In this document: in pieces, positions 1 to 5,908 of the stretch
How the letters are laid out: the number at the start of each line of letters is the position of its first letter
How positions within the stretch are numbered: position 1 is the first letter of the stretch
NCBI GenBank assembly: GCA_001603685.1
Contig: LUZO01000305.1
Span: forward strand, 1-5,989
Direction of reading: 5' to 3'
Length of the DNA stretch: 5,989 nucleotides
Source: Bacteroidales bacterium Bact_23
GTDB taxonomy: Bacteria > Bacteroidota > Bacteroidia > Bacteroidales > Lentimicrobiaceae
Made by a program: the position numbers and the translations under genes
Notes under the pieces: model-generated
Databases searched by the model: none
What the model was told of the DNA's origin: nothing
What the model saw: only the letters and a program-made list of their open reading frames with translations

Positions 1-1504
1 CGGGAGCTACTACGGTCGGGTTGCAGCCAAGGTCACCGCTTACGGCTGTGGTGCTGATTACCGGAATCTCGGTGTCAACGGTCCAGGTGTAGGTGATGCT
101 TACGGGAGCGGCAACATTGCCACAACCGTCGGTATAGGTGGCGGTCCAGCTCTGGGTGTATTCACAACCGCTGTTTGAAACGCCTGAGGTGGTTACATTC
201 GGGGTGAAAACGCCTTCGCAGTTGTCGAGACCAGTGAATACGGGAGCAACTACGGTCGGGTTGTAGCCCAGGTTTCCGCTAACGGCTGTGGTACTGATTA
301 CGGGGATCTCGGTGTCAACGATCCAGGTATAGGTGATGCTTACTTCGTCAGCTTCATTTCCACAGGCATCTGAAAAGTTAGCAATCCAGGTGGCGGTGTA
401 TTCGCAGCCAACATGGTTGGGTCCGTCAACAACCACATCCATGCTGAATGCTCCGGCACAGTTGTCCACGCCTACAAATTCAGGAGCTACAACGGTCGGA
501 TTGCATCCCAGGTCGCCGCTAACGGCTGTGGTGGTAATAACCGGTTTTACATTGTCAACAGTCCAGGTATAGGTAATGCTTACCGGTGCGGCGCTGAGTC
601 CGGCTGAGTTGGTATAGGTAGCGGTCCAGGTCTGAGTGTACCGGCAACCGCTGTTTGATGCACCGGTGGTGGTTACAACCGGGGTGAATGCACCTGCACA
701 GTTGTCCATTCCGGTGAATACGGGAGCAACTACGGTCGGGTTGCAGCCAAGATCGCCGCTAACGGCTGTGGTGCTGATTACGGGGATTTCGCTGTAAACC
801 AGCCAGGTGTAGGTAATGCTTACGGGAACGGCAACATTTCCGCAGCCATCGGTATAGGTGGCGGTCCAGGTCTGGCTGTATTCACAGCCGCTGTTGGTAG
901 CGCCTGCAGTAGTTACAACCGGGGTGAATGCGCCTTCGCAGTTGTCAAGTCCGGTGAAGGTGGGAGCAATAACAACAGGATTGTGGCCAAGATCACCGCT
1001 AACGGCTGTAGTGCTGATTACCGGAAGTACATTGTCAACAATCCAGGTGTAGGTAATGCTTACGGGAACGGCAGCGTTTCCGGCAGCATCGGTATAAGTG
1101 GCGGTCCATGTCTGGCTGTATTCGCAACCACTGTTGGTAGCGCCGGCAGTGGTTACAACCGGGGTGAATGCACCTGCACAGTTGTCCATTCCGGTAAATA
1201 CGGGAGCCACAACGACGGGGTTGCAGCCCAGGTCGCCGCTAACGGCTGTAGTGCTGATTACGGGAATCTCGTTGTCAACAGTCCAGGTGTAGGTGATGCT
1301 TACGGGAACGGCAACATTGCCGCAACCATCGGTATAGTTGGCTGTCCAGGTCTGAGTATATGCGCAACCGCTGTTCGAAGCGCCTGAGGTGGTTACATTC
1401 GGGGTGAAAATGCCTTCGCAGTTGTCAAGTCCGCTGAAGATGGGAGCAATAACAGCAGGATTGTAGCCAAGGTTTCCGCTAACGGCTGTGGTGCTGATTA
1501 CAGG
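1..1504 (-). repeat. Tandem array of 240-bp (80-residue) HYR-like units, six complete plus one partial
   Basis: Homologous landmarks recur at exactly 240-bp steps: the GGGAGC-type motif is at about 1, 241, 481, 721, 961, 1201 and 1441. Taking the proline of PVI[ST]TTAVSG as the first codon, the units in protein order are A 1265-1504, B 1025-1264, C 785-1024, D 545-784, E 305-544, F 65-304 and partial G 1-64. Each complete unit has PVI[ST]TTAVSG[DN]LG, a DNC[EA]G[AVI]F segment, GC[EAR]Y, T[WY]-rich strands and SITYTW. No unit has gained or lost a codon. The array continues beyond the left edge, so total copy number is unknown. The units are probably exported Ig-fold stalk modules. Confidence 0.95.
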
Positions 1505-4303
1505 CAGTTCGGTATCAACAACTCTGACAAGGTTCTGATATACATTGATGGAGTTTCCTGAACCGTCGGTTACACTGTAGGTTCTTACAACGGTTTCATA
1601 ACATCCGCTAACGGTGGCAGTGCCATCGCTAACCCATGCAACGGTAACCACTCCGCAGTTATCAGCAGCATCTGTTACGACGGTGATATCCGGAGCGGGG
1701 AAAGTTCCGTTACATCCTGTAAGAACAATGTCGGCAGGATTGCTTGCGGTGGGCAGGGTGGTATCAGGAACAGTATTTACGGTATAGCTTGCGCTGAAGG
1801 TACATCCTTTTGCATCGGTGATAACAACACTGTAGGTTCCGGCAACCACGCCGCTCAGGTCTTCACCGGCGCTTGTAAATCCGTCAGGACCTGACCAGCT
1901 GTATGAATAAGGAGCGGTGCCGCCGGATACGGTAATATTTACAGCGCCGTCAGCAGTTAAGATACATGAGTTGTTTGTAACGGAAGCGGTGGCAGAAATG
2001 GGCTCAGCCACTAAAATATTCACCTGATCAGAAGCTGAGCATTCTGAATCTTCGTTGGTAACGGTAAGGGTGAATGTGTGATTTCCTGAAGCTGAAGGAG
2101 TGAAAACGGGATTGGCGATGTTTGGGTTGCTAAGTCCGGCAGCGGGTGACCATGAATAGGTCAGGGTACCCGATCCGGTTGCAGAACCCTGAAGCTGGTA
2201 TGTTTCGCAGAGACCGATGGCGGCATCGGCACCGGCGTTTACATTTGCAGGCGCCGGCTTAATGATGATCAGCGAGGTAGCTGATGAGCTGCAACCATTG
2301 GCTGAAGTACCGGTTACGGTGTATGAGCTGTTTGAAACAGGCGATACGGTAATGGATGCGGTGGTTGCACCGGTAGGATTCCATGAGTATGAAGCAGCGC
2401 CTGAAGCGGTAAGGGTTACCTCCTGGCCGCGGCAGATTTCGGTTTCAGCGGGAGCAACGGTAACAACGGGTGAAGGATTAACGGTTACGGTAACCTCATC
2501 TGTAGATGCACACTGTCCGGAAGCATTGGTTACGGTAAGGGTATAGGTTGTGGTTTCGGCAGGAGAGGCAACGGGATTGGCGATTGAAGGGTTGCTGAGT
2601 CCGGTAACAGGGCTCCAGGAATACAATACACCCCCCGATCCATTGAGCTGGGTGCCGGTACCGGAACAAATCGTAACATCATTTCCTGCATTGGCAACAA
2701 TGGGAGTAGGCTGGCCAATAACAGCAGTTCCCGATACAGGAGGAAAACAACTGCCCTGATCGCGGACAAGAACGGTATAGGTTCCTGCTGCAAGTCCGGT
2801 AAAGGTATTCGACGACTGCCAGGTAGCGCCATTGTCGATTGAATAACGGTAGTTACCCGATCCGTTGCCGGCATTTACGGTGATAACACCATTGCTGGCT
2901 CCGGCGCACTGGGCATTGGTAGCACTTATTGAAATAACCTCAACCTGTTCATAAATGTGAATTACTTTCTCAACATAAGAGATGTTCTGATCACAGGGGC
3001 ATGAATTTCTTACTTTAATACTAAAAGTTTCTCCGTTGTCGGCAATTCCGTCGGCAACTGCATAATATTCAATTTCATAAGAGGCCTGACCTGCGGGAAT
3101 AACGATCTGGGTCGGGAAAGGATTTCCGTCGGCTGTCAGAATATCCACTCCGTTGGTGGCTGAACCGCCAAGAATAAGGTCAACGGGATAATCCTGCGAA
3201 AGGTCTCCGGTCTGGCGGGTGATGACAAGCTTGTTGTTTAAACAGCCTTCAAAAATATTGTTATTGCCTTCAATGCCATTACCAAAAACTGTAAGATTGA
3301 GGGTTTCTGAGTTAAAACTCCTGGCGCTCAGGAAAACTGCAGCATCCCATTTCTGGTCTGTAGCGTCGGCAATGGCCAGCTTAATGCGGTAGGTTTCACA
3401 AGCGGTAACAGGATAAGTAGCGGTAAGAACGGTAGTATGTCCGTCAAACTCCATGGTAAGGGAGCCAACCGGATTGTTCACATAGTATTCGGCATTTCTG
3501 GCATAATAGTTATTGCCATTTTTATTTCTTCCTGCCGGGTGAATGGTGTTGATGGATACGACCTCACCGTTGGGAAGGGTTGCCAGGTTTACGGCATTGT
3601 TGGTGTAGGTTCCGGAAATGCCGGGGCCGCTGAGGAAAAATCCGAATGCATCGTTGTAGCTGGTTTCAACATACTCAAGGTACTCTTCCGAAGCAAAAAC
3701 ATACTTAAACTCAACGGTGTTTCCTGCGGGGATAAAATCAAATTCCAGTACGGCAGCATCGTGCATGGTTCTGCCGGTAATGGCAGCCAGGTCGGGATCC
3801 GATGCAGCATTTACCATTGCATCGCTGGTTCCTTCATTGTTGTTCGGGCCCATGGCTGAGTTGATTTTTCCTGTTGAAAGGATCAGACCTTCCTCAATGC
3901 CAAAATCGGATGTTCCGCTGTTGAAATAGCCAAGCATGCGGTTTCCGGCCTGAGAAGCCCATGTGTGGTTCTTCCACGACCAGTTGTTACCTATGCCTTT
4001 CTGATAATATCCGAAACGGATATTCTCAGCCTGAAGACACCCGGTAACCAGTACATTCTGTACCAGTTCCGAAGCTGTCATACTATTATAAACGGGGTTT
4101 TCAGCCACCGAAATTGAGCCTGAAGCAGCCCTTCCCGATGAGTTGCCTCCCTTCGGCATTACACTTGCCGGGGGAATACGCTCCGGAAGGCTGGTCTCCA
4201 GATTACCTTGCTGGGCCAAAACAGTCATAACTGTTATCAGGGTGAGTAATGCAGTCAGCAAAACGCCTGATTTGTAGCCTTTTGTAATTGTTCTCATAGT
4301 CAT
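1..4303 (-). CDS. Giant secreted/surface multidomain protein (choice-of-anchor L, SprB and HYR-like repeats), 3' end outside the window
   Basis: An uninterrupted frame of 1434 codons starts at ATG 4303-4301 and is still open at the left edge. An in-frame TAA at 4312-4310 limits the start to this ATG or to Met3 (4297-4295). Residues 1-30 form a signal peptide: basic MTMRTITKGYK, a hydrophobic core, then VLA/QQ, a likely signal peptidase I site after Ala30. Domains in order are choice-of-anchor L (about 72-332), Calx-beta-like (336-450), SprB repeat (458-520), three PKD/Ig-like domains (524-764), a second SprB repeat (767-848), a divergent HYR-like unit (851-933), then 80-residue HYR-like units from 934 on. 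Such Bacteroidota proteins are usually exported by Sec and the type IX system and act as adhesins or matrix proteins. That role is inferred, because the C-terminal sorting domain that would prove it is not in the window. It has its own promoter and a long leader. The family assignment is firm; the ligand is unknown. Confidence 0.95.
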   Translation of the reverse strand, partial: MTMRTITKGYKSGVLLTALLTLITVMTVLAQQGNLETSLPERIPPASVMPKGGNSSGRAASGSISVAENPVYNSMTASELVQNVLVTGCLQAENIRFGYYQKGIGNNWSWKNHTWASQAGNRMLGYFNSGTSDFGIEEGLILSTGKINSAMGPNNNEGTSDAMVNAASDPDLAAITGRTMHDAAVLEFDFIPAGNTVEFKYVFASEEYLEYVETSYNDAFGFFLSGPGISGTYTNNAVNLATLPNGEVVSINTIHPAGRNKNGNNYYARNAEYYVNNPVGSLTMEFDGHTTVLTATYPVTACETYRIKLAIADATDQKWDAAVFLSARSFNSETLNLTVFGNGIEGNNNIFEGCLNNKLVITRQTGDLSQDYPVDLILGGSATNGVDILTADGNPFPTQIVIPAGQASYEIEYYAVADGIADNGETFSIKVRNSCPCDQNISYVEKVIHIYEQVEVISISATNAQCAGASNGVITVNAGNGSGNYRYSIDNGATWQSSNTFTGLAAGTYTVLVRDQGSCFPPVSGTAVIGQPTPIVANAGNDVTICSGTGTQLNGSGGVLYSWSPVTGLSNPSIANPVASPAETTTYTLTVTNASGQCASTDEVTVTVNPSPVVTVAPAETEICRGQEVTLTASGAASYSWNPTGATTASITVSPVSNSSYTVTGTSANGCSSSATSLIIIKPAPANVNAGADAAIGLCETYQLQGSATGSGTLTYSWSPAAGLSNPNIANPVFTPSASGNHTFTLTVTNEDSECSASDQVNILVAEPISATASVTNNSCILTADGAVNITVSGGTAPYSYSWSGPDGFTSAGEDLSGVVAGTYSVVITDAKGCTFSASYTVNTVPDTTLPTASNPADIVLTGCNGTFPAPDITVVTDAADNCGVVTVAWVSDGTATVSGCYETVVRTYSVTDGSGNSINVYQNLVRVVDTELPVISTTAVSGNLGYNPAVIAPIFSGLDNCEGIFTPNVTTSGASNSGCAYTQTWTANYTDGCGNVAVPVSITYTWTVDNEIPVISTTAVSGDLGCNPVVVAPVFTGMDNCAGAFTPVVTTAGATNSGCEYSQTWTATYTDAAGNAAVPVSITYTWIVDNVLPVISTTAVSGDLGHNPVVIAPTFTGLDNCEGAFTPVVTTAGATNSGCEYSQTWTATYTDGCGNVAVPVSITYTWLVYSEIPVISTTAVSGDLGCNPTVVAPVFTGMDNCAGAFTPVVTTTGASNSGCRYTQTWTATYTNSAGLSAAPVSITYTWTVDNVKPVITTTAVSGDLGCNPTVVAPEFVGVDNCAGAFSMDVVVDGPNHVGCEYTATWIANFSDACGNEADEVSITYTWIVDTEIPVISTTAVSGNLGYNPTVVAPVFTGLDNCEGVFTPNVTTSGVSNSGCEYTQSWTATYTDGCGNVAAPVSITYTWTVDTEIPVISTTAVSGDLGCNPTVVAP
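1505..1753 (-). other. Divergent leading HYR-like unit (unit 0)
   Basis: Residues about 851-933 align with the 80-residue array units that follow but differ at most positions. The order of landmarks is kept: a proline start (LPTAS), LTGC where array units have LG[C/Y/H], a DNCG where they have DNC[E/A]G, a GCYET where they have GC[E/A/R]Y, and TDGSGN where they have [TS]D[GA]CGN. It ends in VVDTELPVI, which leads straight into unit A. This looks like the degenerate edge copy of the array, or the ancestral HYR-like domain from which the array was amplified. Confidence 0.75.
1760..2005 (-). other. Second SprB repeat of the surface protein
   Basis: Residues about 767-848 form a second SprB-type module: ISATASVTNNSC, then ADGAVNITVSGGTAPYSYSW, a DLSGVVAGTYSVVITDAKGC segment and a closing SASYTV. 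It has the G.APY.Y.W..G and L..GTY.V.ITD..GC signatures of the family. It separates the PKD/Ig-like block from the HYR-like block. Confidence 0.82.
2012..2734 (-). other. Three PKD/Ig-like domains of the surface protein
   Basis: Residues about 524-764 contain three consecutive beta-sandwich modules of roughly 75-85 residues. The first has ANAGNDVTICSG, YSWSPVTGLSNPSIANP and TTTYTLTVTN. The second has EICRGQEVTLTASGAASYSW and SSYTVTGTSANGC. The third has NVNAGADAAIGLCETYQL, YSWSPAAGLSNPNIANP and HTFTLTVTN. The first and third share the SWSP..GLSNP.IANPV motif typical of Bacteroidota PKD-like domains. The middle one is more divergent. Each carries about two cysteines, one near each end. They probably act as stalk or spacer modules. 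Confidence 0.75.
2744..2932 (-). other. First SprB repeat of the surface protein
   Basis: Residues about 458-520 match the SprB repeat pattern: ISATNAQCAGASNGVITV (Cys466), then a G.GNYRYSIDNGATW core, FTGLAAGTYTVLVRD and a closing GSC (Cys519). The family is named after the Flavobacterium gliding adhesin SprB, but it occurs in many non-gliding Bacteroidota surface proteins, so gliding is not implied. The two cysteines probably form a disulfide in the exported protein (inference). Confidence 0.82.
2954..3298 (-). other. Calx-beta-like segment of the surface protein
   Basis: Residues about 336-450 read as a beta-sandwich segment resembling Calx-beta and related domains. They contain LVITRQTGDLSQDYPVDLIL, a SATNGVDI turn, the strand-like QIVIPAGQASYEIEYYAVAD, and an acidic ADNGETFSIKV end. 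This pattern commonly follows choice-of-anchor-L domains in Bacteroidota proteins. Two close cysteines (SCPC) lie near the end of the segment. The call rests on pattern recognition, so its borders are approximate. Confidence 0.6.
3308..4090 (-). other. Choice-of-anchor L domain of the surface protein
   Basis: Residues about 72-332 carry the hallmarks of the choice-of-anchor L domain of secreted bacterial proteins. These are an opening TASELVQNVL (76-85), a glycine-rich ILSTGKI stretch, the core FKYVFASEEYLEYV (199-212) followed by YNDAFGFFLSGPGI, a YY.N region, FDGHTT, and IADATDQKWDAAVFLSA (311-327). The SEEY and D..WDAAVF acidic clusters resemble metal- or ligand-contacting segments, but no function is proven for the domain. 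It is normally found at the N terminus of proteins whose C-terminal anchors vary (type IX sorting domain, LPXTG and others), which fits its place right after the signal peptide here. Confidence 0.88.
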
Positions 4304-4520
4304 AAATATTTAAGTATTTCTCTTTTGTTTTCCTTGTTTTTACTGCCCTGGCGGCAGTTTTGCAAGCTCCTTTAACCTCCTGCTTTCCGTTCACCCCCCC
4401 AGATGTATGAAAGCATTTTTGTTGGAATTGCGCTTAGCCTTTGATTATCAAGTTATTGGAACTTTTAACTGTTTTTTTTAACTTGTTTCCGGTGTAAGCG
4501 TCCGGTTTCACAGAACTTAA
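4304..4520 (-). promoter_or_regulatory. Long 5' leader of the surface-protein gene with a small hairpin
   Basis: If transcription starts a few bases downstream of the -7 box, the leader is about 215 nt. It contains a 6-bp hairpin (ACTGCC/GGCAGT arms at 4342-4347 and 4353-4358, 5-base loop). In the sense direction this is followed by A residues, so it is not an intrinsic terminator. The last 40 nt before the ATG are very A-rich with no Shine-Dalgarno sequence at the right distance, as is usual in Bacteroidota. An AGGAGG (4381-4376) lies about 72 nt upstream of the start, too far to serve it. No known riboswitch could be recognised. Confidence 0.5.
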
Positions 4521-4525
4521 CGATA

Positions 4526-4556
4526 CAAAAGTATAGCCGATATCAGGTCAGCGCAA
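4526..4556 (-). promoter_or_regulatory. Bacteroidota-type promoter of the surface-protein gene
   Basis: On the minus strand TACTTTTG (4533-4526) matches the TAnnTTTG -7 consensus of the Bacteroidota primary sigma factor. A TTG (4556-4554) lies 20 nt upstream of it, at the expected place for the -33 element. It is the only such pair I found in the intergenic region on this strand. The predicted start site is near 4520. Confidence 0.65.
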
Positions 4557-4564
4557 TACGGCTA
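4534..4564. repeat. Inverted repeat TAGCCG-N19-CGGCTA spanning the promoter spacer and -33 element
   Basis: Arms at 4534-4539 and 4559-4564 are perfect 6-bp inverted copies whose centres are 25 bp apart. One arm abuts the -7 box and the other lies just upstream of the -33 TTG. That placement would suit a repressor or other dimeric regulator, but the arms are short and chance occurrence cannot be excluded. Confidence 0.35.
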
Positions 4565-4600
4565 ATTACTACTTTTTAGAGATGACGGCGCTTTCAGGGT

Positions 4601-4626
4601 ATGGGTATTTCTACCCATTGGCCAAT
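4601..4626. promoter_or_regulatory. Overlapping inverted repeats upstream of the promoter, candidate operator
   Basis: ATGGGTA-TTTC-TACCCAT (4601-4618) is a perfect 7-bp inverted repeat. It overlaps the perfect 10-bp palindrome ATTGGCCAAT (4617-4626). The pair sits about 80-105 bp upstream of the predicted transcription start of the surface-protein gene, a typical activator position. No coding region explains it. The regulator is unknown. Confidence 0.45.
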
Positions 4627-4735
4627 ACGCCGGAAAGAGGGATTTATGCCGGAATGCCAGTCAGTAAAGGGTTTGATGTAATATGGGTATTATCCGCCCG
4701 CCCGAGAATCCGCCAAAATCAACCAAACGGAAAAG
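4627..4735. other. Intergenic stretch without recognised features
   Basis: This stretch lies between the candidate operator and the terminator of the pseudouridine synthase gene. I see no convincing reading frame, RNA gene, repeat or promoter here. A further GGGTAT hexamer at 4685-4690 echoes the copies near 4598-4608. Confidence 0.4.
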
Positions 4736-4736
4736 C

Positions 4737-4764
4737 AAAAAAAAACTGCCCGTAAGGCAGTTTT
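4737..4764 (-). terminator. Rho-independent terminator of the pseudouridine synthase gene
   Basis: A perfect 9-bp stem (arms 4764-4756 and 4750-4742) encloses a 5-base loop. In the minus direction it runs into an unbroken stretch of nine T residues (4745-4737), four of which belong to the stem. It begins 35 nt after the TGA at 4802-4800 and separates this transcript from the surface-protein gene. Confidence 0.9.
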
Positions 4765-4799
4765 GAATGAGTTGGTTCTTTATATAAAAAGCAGGGCCA

Positions 4800-5882
4800 T
4801 CAGACCATCATCAGCATATTGATTTCGCTTTTTTCGAGGAAGCGCCAGTGGCCACGGGGCAGGTCTTTCTTCGTAAGGTTGGCAAACGCTACCCGGTCGA
4901 GTTTTACCACCTCATATTCAAGCGCTTCAAACAGTCGCCTTACCACACGGTTCTTTCCGGAATGGATAACCACTCCAATGCTTTTGCGGCTTTCGGTATT
5001 TCCGGTATAGGCAATTTCATCCACGGCCATCATTCCATCTTCCAGCTCTATACCCTGCACAAGTCTGTCCATATCGGCTTTACTCAGCCCTTTATCAAGT
5101 TCCACATGATACACTTTCCGTACCTTGTGGCTGGGATGGGTCAGTTTTTTGGTAATTTCTCCATCATTGGTGAAGAGCAGCACACCGGTGGTATTTCTGT
5201 CGAGGCGCCCTACCGGATAAATCCTTTCGCTACAAGCATCTTTAACCAGCAGCATCACCGTTTTTCTCTCCTGCGGATCATCAGCGGTAGTGATATAACC
5301 CTTTGGTTTGTTGAGCAGTAGATACACTTTCTTCTCCATACTGAGTGTTTCGCCGCCAAACTGTACCTTGTCCTCGCGGGTGATGCGGGTTCCCAGTTGG
5401 GTTACCACTTTTCCGTTTACCGAAACGGCTCCCGATTCTATCAGCACATCGGCTTCACGCCTGGAACAGATTCCGGCATTTGCAAGATATTTATTTAACC
5501 GGATGGTGCCATCTTCATCAAAACCTTTTTTCCCAACGGGTTTGCGTGCCGCTGCCGGCTTATCTCTGTGAAATCCGCCTTGTTTCGGGGGGGTATGTCC
5601 ATCGCCAGATTTTTTGAAAGCGGGTTTTCTGGATGGAAATTTTTTACCTTCATCTCCGGCCGGCTTCGGCTTATTTGACGGGGATTCTCCAAATTTCTTT
5701 CCTTTACCGCGAAACCCGGTTTCCTTATCATCGGGCCCCTTTTTATTAAAGCTGCGCGATGGCTTAAAACCCTCTTTTTGCGGCTTTCCGCCTCTGCCGG
5801 CGTATTTTTTCCCGGAATCCTCACCGGCTTTTCTGCTTTTTTCCGGCTTACCGGCCCCGGAAGCGCCTTTCATTGCACCCAT
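4800..5882 (-). CDS. rluB: S4-domain rRNA pseudouridine synthase, RsuA/RluB family, with a long basic N-terminal extension
   Basis: The 360-residue cytoplasmic enzyme converts a specific rRNA uridine to pseudouridine. The S4 RNA-binding domain covers about 127-173 (IRLNKYLANAGICSRREAD, then GAVSVNGKVV). The catalytic domain runs from about 185 to 352. It has LLLNKPKGYITT (188-199), the signature YPVGRLDRNTTGVLLFTNDG with catalytic Asp228, the KVYHVEL strand (256-262), and the family's C-terminal pattern KNRVVRRLFEALEYEVVKLDR (from 310) ending in LPRGHWRFL. RluB, acting on 23S rRNA helix 80-93 uridine 2605 in E. coli, is the closest match. RsuA and RluF share the architecture, so the exact target is inferred. 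Residues 1-125 are a K/G/P/R-rich low-complexity tail. Start ATG 5882 is supported by a -7 box just upstream; Met4 is the only nearby alternative, since the next Met (182) would remove the S4 domain. Confidence 0.95.
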   Translation of the reverse strand: MGAMKGASGAGKPEKSRKAGEDSGKKYAGRGGKPQKEGFKPSRSFNKKGPDDKETGFRGKGKKFGESPSNKPKPAGDEGKKFPSRKPAFKKSGDGHTPPKQGGFHRDKPAAARKPVGKKGFDEDGTIRLNKYLANAGICSRREADVLIESGAVSVNGKVVTQLGTRITREDKVQFGGETLSMEKKVYLLLNKPKGYITTADDPQERKTVMLLVKDACSERIYPVGRLDRNTTGVLLFTNDGEITKKLTHPSHKVRKVYHVELDKGLSKADMDRLVQGIELEDGMMAVDEIAYTGNTESRKSIGVVIHSGKNRVVRRLFEALEYEVVKLDRVAFANLTKKDLPRGHWRFLEKSEINMLMMV

Positions 5883-5900
5883 TTATTTGGTTTTAGCCTG

Positions 5901-5908
5901 CAAATTTA
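5901..5908 (-). promoter_or_regulatory. -7 promoter box of the pseudouridine synthase gene
   Basis: TAAATTTG on the minus strand (5908-5901) is a perfect TAnnTTTG match, 18 nt upstream of the ATG, which implies a very short leader of about 12-15 nt. No clear TTTG-like -33 element is found 17-21 nt further upstream, so the promoter may be weak or depend on the -7 box alone. The leader is A-rich (AAAACCAAATAA before the ATG). Confidence 0.5.

Noticed and set aside
983..1387. Open frames on the plus strand across the repeat array (also 333-607, 858-1052 and 1098-1292)
   Set aside because: They are antisense shadows that recur with the 240-bp period. The minus-strand frame encodes well-formed protein domains throughout, and the plus-strand products have no recognisable domain or start context.
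1..1504. CRISPR array or mobile repetitive element
   Set aside because: The repeats are 240 bp, contiguous, without spacers, and encode in-frame protein modules. No transposase or terminal inverted repeats are present.
4300..4365. A possible 21-residue leader peptide starting at TTG 4365 and ending with a TGA that overlaps the surface-protein ATG
   Set aside because: The arrangement (AGGAGG upstream, ATGA overlap) is eye-catching. However, the start is TTG, Bacteroidota rarely rely on Shine-Dalgarno sequences, and the peptide sequence is uninformative. No support beyond chance.
4203..4394. A 63-residue minus-strand frame with a GTG start overlapping the start of the surface-protein gene
   Set aside because: It overlaps the signal peptide coding region out of frame. 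The signal peptide frame is clearly the real one, and this product resembles no known protein.
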